Below, in pieces: positions 1-5,741 of a DNA stretch of 12,655 nt. The stretch covers positions 1 through 12,655 of the forward strand of contig SLHZ01000027.1 in assembly GCA_007135895.1 (NCBI GenBank), in the 5' to 3' direction. The notes beneath the pieces were generated by a model, which saw nothing but the letters and a program-made list of their open reading frames with translations, ran no database searches and was not told the DNA's origin. Each line of letters opens with the position of its first letter. Position 1 is the first letter of the stretch. The translations under genes and the position numbers were made by a program. The stretch comes from Balneolales bacterium (lineage in GTDB: Bacteria > Bacteroidota > Rhodothermia > Balneolales > Natronogracilivirgulaceae).

Positions 1-8
1 AACCGGAT

Positions 9-1298
9 CTATTCGGGATAGAGGTCCGACAGCACCATGGTTTCATCACGGCCCGGACCGGTGGAGACGATTTTGACCGCTACTCCCAAGTGGCTGGAAA
101 TGAACTCGAGGAATCGGCGGGTTGGTCCTGGCAGCTCCTCGTAACTGCGGATGTCCCGCGTTTCGGTTTTCCATCCGGGGAAGCTCTCGTACACGGGCTC
201 CGCCTGCTCAAGCCGGTTCAGGCTGACCGGGAATACGTTGGTGCTTTTTCCGTTGATGCGGTAGGATGTGCAGGCTTTAACCGTCTCAAAGGAATCGAGT
301 ACATCCAGCTTGGTGATCACCAGTTCGTTGATCCCGTTGATTTTCACGGCATAATCTAGTGCGACGAGATCGATCCAGCCGCAGCGGCGGGGCCGGCCCG
401 TGGTGGAGCCGAATTCGTGTCCGGCATTGCGAAGTTGTTCTCCCTGCTCATTGTCGAGCTCCGTGGGGAATGGACCGTTGCCCACACGCGTGCAATAGGC
501 CTTGCTGATGCCCATGATGTGCTGAAGGGCCGTGGGCGGAATCCCCGATCCGGTGCAGGCGCCGCCGGCGGTGGGTGATGAGGAGGTCACGAAAGGATAG
601 GTGCCGTGGTCGATATCCAGAAGAGCGCCCTGAGCGCCTTCGAGGACGATTTTTTTGCGATCGGCCAGCGCCTTGTGAAGCAGCGATGTGGTCTGGCAGA
701 TAAAGGGGCGCAATGATTCGGCCGCCCGGGTCATTTCCTCCATCATGCCGGTAAGGTCCAGCGGTTCGGCATGGTAGGCTGCCAGGCGGGTATTGATCTC
801 CGTCAGATTGATTTCCATTTTCTTGCGGAGGACCTTTTCATCGAGCAGATCTCCCATGCGTATTCCGACACGTGCTACTTTGTGAACGTAGGCCGGACCA
901 ATGCCTCTCCCCGTGGTTCCGATCTTCTGCTGGCCAAGAGCATGCTCGCCCACCTGGTCCAGTTGCTTGTGGTAAGGCAGGATCACATGTGCGGTTTCAC
1001 TGATGAAGAGCCGGTTTTCGAGTTCGGCCCCGGTTTGGCGCACCCGGTCCATCTCTTCAAGCAGGGTGACAGGATCCACCACCACCCCGTTGCCGATGAC
1101 ACAGTGAGTGCCCGGATGGAAGATGCCGGATGGAATAAGGTGAAGAACGTGGGTTTCCCCCTCGAAGTGCAGGGTGTGCCCGGCATTGGCGCCTCCCTGG
1201 TACCGAACCACATAGTCGGCTTTGTGACTCAGTATGTCGACAATTTTGCCCTTGCCTTCATCGCCCCACTGGGCACCGATAACAACACGAACAGACAT
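9..1298 (-). CDS. purA: Adenylosuccinate synthetase
   Basis: Cytosolic enzyme that joins IMP and aspartate using GTP to give adenylosuccinate, the first committed step from IMP to AMP. The 429 residues match the usual family length. Visible motifs: the N-terminal phosphate loop GDEGKGK (12-18) with the catalytic Asp13; GGANAGHT (35-42) with the catalytic His41; GTTGRGIGPAY (127-137); EGAQG (220-224) followed by DIDHGTYPFVTSS (228-240); the substrate loop GSTTGRPRRCGW (297-308); and TKLDVLD (329-335) for guanine recognition. All expected catalytic positions are present. The start at 1298 puts the conserved sequence right at the N-terminus, and no SD is visible. It is the last gene of the secD-secF-STAS-purA run, but a terminator ends only 23 bases upstream of its ATG, so its expression may be partly independent. 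Identification is secure. Confidence 0.98.
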   Translation of the reverse strand: MSVRVVIGAQWGDEGKGKIVDILSHKADYVVRYQGGANAGHTLHFEGETHVLHLIPSGIFHPGTHCVIGNGVVVDPVTLLEEMDRVRQTGAELENRLFISETAHVILPYHKQLDQVGEHALGQQKIGTTGRGIGPAYVHKVARVGIRMGDLLDEKVLRKKMEINLTEINTRLAAYHAEPLDLTGMMEEMTRAAESLRPFICQTTSLLHKALADRKKIVLEGAQGALLDIDHGTYPFVTSSSPTAGGACTGSGIPPTALQHIMGISKAYCTRVGNGPFPTELDNEQGEQLRNAGHEFGSTTGRPRRCGWIDLVALDYAVKINGINELVITKLDVLDSFETVKACTSYRINGKSTNVFPVSLNRLEQAEPVYESFPGWKTETRDIRSYEELPGPTRRFLEFISSHLGVAVKIVSTGPGRDETMVLSDLYPE

Positions 1299-1312
1299 GT
1301 ATTATTCAATGG

Positions 1313-1373
1313 CTGTCAAACAAAAAAAGAGGTGCCGAAGCACCCCTTTTCCTGTCTGGCATTTGGTTGACAG
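1313..1373 (-). promoter_or_regulatory. Outer inverted repeat enclosing the purA-leader terminator
   Basis: The 12-base arms 1313-1324 (CTGTCAAACAAA on plus) and 1362-1373 (TTTGGTTGACAG) are inverted repeats with 11 of 12 positions paired. They enclose the terminator hairpin and share part of its T-run. An RNA could form either the compact terminator or a larger structure that takes up some of the U-run, which is the layout of an attenuator. A regulator-binding palindrome (TGTCAA/TTGACA) is the alternative. The pairing is seen directly; the function is inferred. Confidence 0.5.
1322..1347 (-). terminator. Intrinsic terminator between the STAS gene and purA
   Basis: Read on the minus strand, the sequence forms an 8-pair stem (AGGGGTGC with GCACCTCT, one G-T pair) closed by a TTCG tetraloop and followed directly by a run of T. 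Arms are 1340-1347 and 1328-1335, the loop is 1336-1339, and the T-run covers 1322-1328. This is the form of a Rho-independent terminator for leftward transcription out of the STAS gene. On the plus strand the trailing T-run is weak. Its closeness to the purA start makes an attenuator role possible. Confidence 0.85.
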
Positions 1374-1386
1374 ATGAGATTACGGT

Positions 1387-1734
1387 TTACTCTTTCCGGG
1401 CGAAGGAGTCGACAGCCTCTTCCAGTGAGCGGAAGTGCTGAAAAACGGTAATCAGCTTCGTGATCATAAGCAGACTCTCAATCTTGTCTGTGGCATTGGC
1501 AATACGCAGATCACCACCGGCATTACGCATGGTGGTGAGGGCTCCGATAAGCATGCCGAGTCCCGAAGAATTCATGAATTTGACTCTGCTTAGGTCTACC
1601 ACGGCATTCTTTTTGCCCTGATCAATGAGTTCGTGAAGTTTTTCGTTCAGGGTCAGGGCATCAGGTCCGCCCATCACATTGCCTTTGAATTCAAAGACAA
1701 CGCAGTTGTAACGCTCAGATACATTGAAGCTCAT
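1387..1734 (-). CDS. STAS-domain protein, anti-sigma factor antagonist type
   Basis: A 115-residue single-domain STAS protein similar in size and layout to SpoIIAA and RsbV. In that family the protein is phosphorylated by an anti-sigma kinase and, when dephosphorylated, binds the kinase and frees a sigma factor. The conserved segment VVDLSRVKFMNSSGLGMLIG lies at 45-64. By alignment with SpoIIAA, the second Ser of NSSGLG (Ser57) is the likely phosphoacceptor. The beta-alpha pattern fits STAS along the whole length, with no membrane segment. It starts 55 bases after secF, points the same way, and is closed by a terminator, so it probably shares the secDF transcript. No kinase, phosphatase or sigma gene is in the window, so the pathway it serves cannot be told. 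It could instead act in another partner-switch or an MlaB-like role. Confidence 0.88.
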   Translation of the reverse strand: MSFNVSERYNCVVFEFKGNVMGGPDALTLNEKLHELIDQGKKNAVVDLSRVKFMNSSGLGMLIGALTTMRNAGGDLRIANATDKIESLLMITKLITVFQHFRSLEEAVDSFARKE

Positions 1735-1789
1735 ACGTTCCGGATTATAAGGTTAATCTGATTGCAGGGTGATCAGGTCGCTGAGCGGA

Positions 1790-2707
1790 TCAGGCAATAT
1801 TCTTTTTCGTTTTTTGCTGAAGATCCACCAGCAGCGCACTGGCTACGAAAATGGAACTGTAGGTTCCAAGGATAACACCGATGATCAGTGCAAATGATAA
1901 CCCTTTCAACACATCACCCCCGAAAATAAAGAGTATCGTGACGACAAACAAGGTGGTTAGTGAGGTTATTACCGTCCGGCTGAGTGTATTGTTTATGCTC
2001 CGGTTGACCATCTTGTCGAAACTTTCGGTTTTGAAGATCAGCGAGTTCTCCCGGATCCGGTCAAAAACCACCACGGTGTCATTGAGCGAGTAACCGACGA
2101 TGGTCAGAAAAGCGGCAATGAGCACCTGGTTGATATCCAGACTGAAGGGAACCATTCCATGGAGTATGGTGAAGATGCCCAGGGTTATGGTGACATCATG
2201 GGCCAGAGCCGCCACTGCACCGGCGGAATAGGACCATTTCTTGAACCGGATCAGGATGTACAGGAAGATGACAATGAGGGCGAAAATGATGGACATGATC
2301 GCGGCATTGCGCAGGTCATCGGCGAAACTCGGACCCACATTCTCACTTTGTATGATCCGCGACGGGTTGTCGGGAAAGATTGACGCGGCCGTTGCCAGAA
2401 TAATACGCTGCACTTCGGTGGTGGACATCTCGGTGTCGAGCCGGATGAGCAGGTCGCGTCCTACTCCCAGACGCCGTATTTCCGGCATGGTGCCCAACGG
2501 CATGGTCAGCTCGGAGCGGAGCTCTTCCACGGTTGCGGGCTGTTCAAACTCCAGGACGATTTCAATGCCGCCCCGGAAGTCGATTCCGTACTGGAGACCG
2601 CGACCGAAGATGGCAACCAGTGAAATGATAATCAGCATGCCGGATACCAGATAGCCGGTTCTGCGGTGCTGGATGATGTTGTAGTTGGCTGTTTCAAAAA
2701 TTCTCAT
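1790..2707 (-). CDS. secF: Protein translocase subunit SecF
   Basis: Inner-membrane RND-type subunit that pairs with SecD and helps pull exported proteins through SecYEG, driven by the proton motive force. The 305 residues are normal for a separate SecF. Six membrane segments are visible: about 18-36, 135-155, 160-183, 191-215, 248-264 and 270-294, with a periplasmic domain between the first two. Diagnostic motifs are GIDFRGG (41-47), VGPSFADDL (124-132), the AHD region with Asp171, and GYSLNDTVVVFDRIREN (205-221). It follows secD after 153 bases that contain short tandem repeats. The start at 2707 gives the expected short cytoplasmic N-terminus before the first helix; no SD is seen. In most Bacteroidota SecD and SecF are fused, so the split arrangement here is informative about lineage. 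Confidence 0.97.
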   Translation of the reverse strand: MRIFETANYNIIQHRRTGYLVSGMLIIISLVAIFGRGLQYGIDFRGGIEIVLEFEQPATVEELRSELTMPLGTMPEIRRLGVGRDLLIRLDTEMSTTEVQRIILATAASIFPDNPSRIIQSENVGPSFADDLRNAAIMSIIFALIVIFLYILIRFKKWSYSAGAVAALAHDVTITLGIFTILHGMVPFSLDINQVLIAAFLTIVGYSLNDTVVVFDRIRENSLIFKTESFDKMVNRSINNTLSRTVITSLTTLFVVTILFIFGGDVLKGLSFALIIGVILGTYSSIFVASALLVDLQQKTKKNIA

Positions 2708-2716
2708 GGCTGAAAA

Positions 2717-2768
2717 ATGTGTTTGTAAAACCGTTAAAATGTGTCAGTAAAGCATGTGTCAGTAAAGC
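2717..2768. repeat. 15-base tandem repeat in the secD-secF gap
   Basis: ATGTGTCAGTAAAGC occurs twice back to back without a mismatch (2739-2753 and 2754-2768). A looser third copy (ATGTGTTTGTAAAACC) begins at 2717. The repeat lies within the 153-base gap between the secD stop and the secF start, close to the secF start codon. No function is visible. Replication slippage is the simplest origin. Confidence 0.8.
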
Positions 2769-2860
2769 CGTTTTTGGAATAAGAGGTTTACCGGCCAAAA
2801 GCTTAAGGGGCTCTTGTGATTTTAAAGAAGGGTCTTGGAAACCCCTCATAAAACCGGTTA

Positions 2861-4687
2861 TCAACCATAGCTGATGGTCCATTTTTTCTCTTTGGTCATC
2901 CAGTCGACGATCACACGGGTGATGATGATGGCGCTGAAGAGCGAAGCAGCGATACCGGCCATAAGCGTTACGGCAAATCCTTTGATGGGGCCCACACCGA
3001 AGCTGAAAAGAATCACGGCGGTGAGGAAGGTGGTGATATTCGCATCAAGGATGGAGCTCATGGAGTTGGCATACCCGCTGTCGATGGCGGCGATCAGGCT
3101 CTTCCCAGCCCTCAGCTCTTCACGGATACGGTCGAAGATCAGCACGTTCGCGTCCACGGCCATACCAATGGTCAGCACGATACCGGCAATACCGGGCAGG
3201 GTAAGCGTGGCTTTGAAGGCCGCCAGGATGCCCATGATGAAGATGATATTGAGCAGCAGTGCGATATCGGCAACAGCACCGCCGGCACGGTAGTAGATCA
3301 TCATGAAGATCACTACCATCAGCAACCCGATAGCGGCGGAGTTGAAACCGGCCCGGATGGATGCCTCCCCGAGGCTTGGTCCCACGGTCCGCTCCTGGAC
3401 AATATCAAGCGGGGCGGGCAGGGCGCCGGACATCAGGATGTTGACAAGGTCCTCCGCCTCGGCCGTGCTGGCCAGACCGGTAATGGAAGAGCGTCCGCCC
3501 GTAATCTGGGTCTGAACCACCGGATAGGAATAGATCACACCGTCGAGGGCAATGGCGATCGGCCGGCCGATATTGGCCCCGGTCACACGGGCCCAGACGC
3601 GGGCACCCTGGCGATTCATGGTCATCGAGACTTCCGGACGGTTGGTGATCTGGTCGAAGGAAGGACGGGCTTCGGTGACTACGTCGCCGGTGAGTTCGAC
3701 CTGGCGGCGGACACCGATGAGTGAGTAGTAGTTGCGTCCTTCCGAAGCGAACTGCGGGTTGGCTGTCCACATGAGCATGATGTCACGGGGCATCAGTCGC
3801 TGGACTTCCGGTGTGGAAAGCAGGCGGTTGACTTCCGCTGTATCGGCGCCGGCCGCGGAGCCGAAGGTGACACCCTGTCCCTGTGGAATGAGCACGCGAA
3901 GCAGGTCGTTTTCTGCTTCATCGAGTTGCTCCCACTCGTCCTGAAGTTGATCCGGATCCCGTTCATCATCGGGCTGGTAGTGGGCAATAATGCGCTCCAG
4001 CGAGTGCCGCAGGTCGTCGGGTTCGGCCGTCAGGCGGAACTCCAGCCGCGCTGTACCGCGCAGCAGGTCCCGGACCCGCTCCTCTTCGGTGATACCGGGC
4101 AGTTCCACTACGAGACGGTTGTTGCCCTGTCGCACAATCGAGGGTTCGGTCACACCAAAACGGTCGACCCGGTTCCTGACGATTTCGATGGCGCGCATCA
4201 CGGCCGAGTCGCGCTGGCCCTGAAGCCACTGCTGAATATCGGCATTGGTGGACCGGCGGGTGATGTTGTCGGCATCAGAGCGGAAGTAGCGGCTCAGCCG
4301 GGCTTCGGCATCTCTTTCTTCAAAGGCCTCGACGAATTCCATGATGATATCGCTGTTGTTCTGCTGTGCCCGCTGCCGGGCGGTTGACAGTATGGAGTTG
4401 AACTCCTCATCGGCATATTCACCGGCGAGCTCCAGGATGAGCTGATGAGTCGCCAGCTCCAGCGTAACGTGCATGCCGCCCTGAAGGTCCAGACCGAGGG
4501 TGATCACTTTTTCGCGCAGATTCTGGATGCGTACTTCGTTTTCCTGAAGATAGACGGTGCGTTCTTCCTCAGGCATGTTGTCCACTTTCCGCATTTCCAG
4601 CCAGAACTGGAAGGAAGGGATCAGGTAATAGATCGTCAGAGCAAGAAATCCGACGATAAATGCCAGTTTTGTTCCGTTGCCTTTCAT
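2861..4687 (-). CDS. secD: Protein translocase subunit SecD
   Basis: Inner-membrane partner of SecF in the proton-driven SecDF motor that completes protein export. It has 608 residues, the usual size for an unfused SecD. One N-terminal membrane helix (about 8-26) is followed by a large periplasmic region. That region includes VITLGLDLQGGMHVTLEL, the hallmark D1 motif, and RNRVDRFGVTEPSIVRQGNNR with VVELPGI. Five C-terminal helices follow, roughly 448-467, 472-491, 495-517, 551-566 and 570-596. The RND motif GMAVDANVLIF (508-518), carrying the proton-relay Asp512, runs into DRIREEL. The start at 4687 gives the normal short N-terminus. No SD is seen and the leader is A/T rich. It heads the secD-secF-STAS unit, and a 52-base tandem duplication lies just upstream. 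Confidence 0.97.
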   Translation of the reverse strand: MKGNGTKLAFIVGFLALTIYYLIPSFQFWLEMRKVDNMPEEERTVYLQENEVRIQNLREKVITLGLDLQGGMHVTLELATHQLILELAGEYADEEFNSILSTARQRAQQNNSDIIMEFVEAFEERDAEARLSRYFRSDADNITRRSTNADIQQWLQGQRDSAVMRAIEIVRNRVDRFGVTEPSIVRQGNNRLVVELPGITEEERVRDLLRGTARLEFRLTAEPDDLRHSLERIIAHYQPDDERDPDQLQDEWEQLDEAENDLLRVLIPQGQGVTFGSAAGADTAEVNRLLSTPEVQRLMPRDIMLMWTANPQFASEGRNYYSLIGVRRQVELTGDVVTEARPSFDQITNRPEVSMTMNRQGARVWARVTGANIGRPIAIALDGVIYSYPVVQTQITGGRSSITGLASTAEAEDLVNILMSGALPAPLDIVQERTVGPSLGEASIRAGFNSAAIGLLMVVIFMMIYYRAGGAVADIALLLNIIFIMGILAAFKATLTLPGIAGIVLTIGMAVDANVLIFDRIREELRAGKSLIAAIDSGYANSMSSILDANITTFLTAVILFSFGVGPIKGFAVTLMAGIAASLFSAIIITRVIVDWMTKEKKWTISYG

Positions 4688-4711
4688 ATTAATGTATTTT
4701 ATTACGATTCA

Positions 4712-4815
4712 GGTTGATAAAGATGATTTTATGCTAATAAGGATGCGTTGAATTCCGGGTGGTGGTTGATAAAGATGATTTTTTGCTAAGTAGTGTGTTC
4801 AATTTCGGATGGCGG
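4712..4815. repeat. Tandem duplication (about 52 bases) upstream of secD
   Basis: Two adjacent copies begin GGTTGATAAAGATGATTTT, identical over 19 bases at 4712-4730 and 4764-4782. TGCTAA follows in both. After a 2-base length difference, 15 of 19 further bases match (4747-4765 with 4797-4815). The first copy starts 25 bases upstream of the secD start codon, so the pair lies where the secD promoter and leader should be. Read on the minus strand, each copy has an A/T-rich stretch that could be a core promoter. I see no unmistakable -35/-10 or Bacteroidota-type promoter, so doubling of a promoter or regulator site is a guess. Confidence 0.8.
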
Positions 4816-4888
4816 TGCATCTGTCAGGCCGGCCGATTCGTTTTTTTGTTGAATGTCAGGGGGCATAAGCGCCATTTGCTGCCTTGTG

Positions 4889-5050
4889 TCAACTGCTGAC
4901 CGACTCGTCATTTTGGGATGAATGCCGTTTCATCCGGAAGGTTCCCTTCATCGCCATGTAAGACAGGCAAAAAACCGGGCTGTTGCTCACAGCCCGGTTC
5001 CGGGCTGGTATCAACTGATGGTCGTCTTGTCATGCATGGGATGAATGACG
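4889..5050. repeat. Pair of imperfect 40-base direct repeats flanking a terminator
   Basis: Copy one (4889-4927) and copy two (5011-5050) share TCAACTG, GTCAT and GGGATGAATG in the same order, with about 30 of 40 positions alike by eye. They are 122 bases apart and bracket the intrinsic terminator at 4969-4999. No open frame of note runs through them, and the best-conserved block is the 10-base GGGATGAATG. They could be a decayed duplication of a terminator-flanking segment or a pair of binding sites. I do not recognise a known repeat family. Confidence 0.6.
4969..4999 (-). terminator. Intrinsic terminator of the uvrA downstream unit
   Basis: A perfect 11-pair stem: AACCGGGCTGT at 4973-4983 and ACAGCCCGGTT at 4989-4999, with a 5-base loop. 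On the minus strand it is followed by a T-run covering 4974-4969. It therefore ends leftward transcription. The nearest upstream gene in that direction is the 181-residue gene ending at 5177, so the mRNA carries a 3' tail of about 180 bases. No equally good T-run exists on the plus side. Confidence 0.9.
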
Positions 5051-5051
5051 G

Positions 5052-5176
5052 ATGATGCGGCCCCGGGCAGCGTCGTCATTACGACGAGGGTCTGTCATCC
5101 CGTTAAGCGCCAGGTTTTCCGTCTCAGGAGCCTCGCATGAGGCAGCGGTGATGGCCCCGCCGAAACCTCCTTTATG
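5052..5176 (-). other. Hairpin-rich non-coding 3' region downstream of the 181-residue gene
   Basis: I find no convincing gene here. Several small hairpins are visible: CGTCGT/ACGACG (5071-5076 with 5081-5086, 4-base loop); GCCTC/GAGGC (5130-5134 with 5139-5143, 4-base loop); and an enclosing pairing of GGTTT (5113-5117) with AAACC (5163-5167). With the terminator downstream, this could be a structured 3' UTR or the source of a small RNA. I checked by eye for SRP RNA, tmRNA, RNase P RNA and TPP-riboswitch landmarks and saw none. The rest of the 4688-5176 gap holds only the repeats and the terminator listed separately. Confidence 0.35.
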
Positions 5177-5722
5177 CTATGGGGCTCCAATCGCAATACC
5201 GCTGGAAAGGGGACGCAGCAGGGAGCGAACGAACTCCACGGCTTCCCTGGTCCTGCTCCAGGCATCAATGACCAGACGGACTGTGGATGTGAACTGGCCC
5301 CATGTGGTGCTGTCTTCTTTGTCTGTCGCCTGGGGGACCTGGTTTTGCCGCTCGGCCGTCATCAGGGCCGAAGTGCTGCTGTTTTGCTGATACAGAGTCC
5401 ACTTGATGAGAAGGGTATGGTAGATGTCGTCATCGGAGGTATTGCTGGTATCAACAGGGATGTTGAAATCATCGCGATGCTCATTTATGATGCCGGATGC
5501 TTTGCGCAACAGGTCCGGAATATTACTTCTTTCGGTTCGAAGAGCATCGATTTTTTCCGTCACTTCACTGTTGCTGGTGTTGCTGCGTAATCCGCTCAGC
5601 CAGCTGGAGACGGATTCCGCTGAGCCATGCCGTCCGCCGGTGGGCAAGGCGAGATGTATCATCCCTGCCACAAAGAGAATCAGGATAGTAACATGCAGGA
5701 TATGTGATCGAAATAGCGACAT
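5177..5722 (-). CDS. Unrecognised protein with one N-terminal membrane segment
   Basis: I do not recognise this 181-residue protein. Residues 9-26 (LHVTILILFVAGMIHLAL) form a hydrophobic segment that is either a membrane anchor or an uncleaved signal. The rest is polar and Ser/Thr/Asn rich, with predicted helical stretches around 51-83 and 143-171 and an acidic DTSNTSDDD segment at 91-99. There are no Cys residues and no catalytic motif I know. The frame stays open upstream to 5977, but that part is antisense-like readthrough over the uvrA 3' end. I chose the Met at 5722 because it directly precedes the hydrophobic segment and lies 19 bases after the uvrA stop. No clear SD is present. The spacing suggests co-transcription with uvrA and the unit ends at the terminator at 4969-4999. 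Function is unknown. Confidence 0.7.
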   Translation of the reverse strand: MSLFRSHILHVTILILFVAGMIHLALPTGGRHGSAESVSSWLSGLRSNTSNSEVTEKIDALRTERSNIPDLLRKASGIINEHRDDFNIPVDTSNTSDDDIYHTLLIKWTLYQQNSSTSALMTAERQNQVPQATDKEDSTTWGQFTSTVRLVIDAWSRTREAVEFVRSLLRPLSSGIAIGAP

Positions 5723-5741
5723 CAAAGAAATATACGAAAGA

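Noticed and set aside
1290..1320. A sigma-70-type promoter for purA based on TTGACA on the minus strand
   Set aside because: The only TATAAT-like hexamer (TAATAC) is 9 bases away, too close, and it abuts the start codon.
771..1370. A 199-codon open frame on the plus strand across purA
   Set aside because: It is antisense to a certain purA, and its product has no recognisable features.
2694..2882. A 62-codon minus-strand frame between secD and secF with an ALLTH repeat
   Set aside because: It overlaps both genes, and its repeat is explained by the 15-base DNA tandem repeat. There is no SD or family likeness.
4712..5050. A possible CRISPR array from the repeated segments
   Set aside because: There are only two copies of each repeat, they are imperfect and unevenly spaced, and there are no cas genes.
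5052..5176. A known structured RNA (SRP RNA, tmRNA, RNase P RNA or TPP riboswitch)
   Set aside because: A CTGAGA string and several hairpins caught the eye, but the other conserved landmarks of these families are absent.
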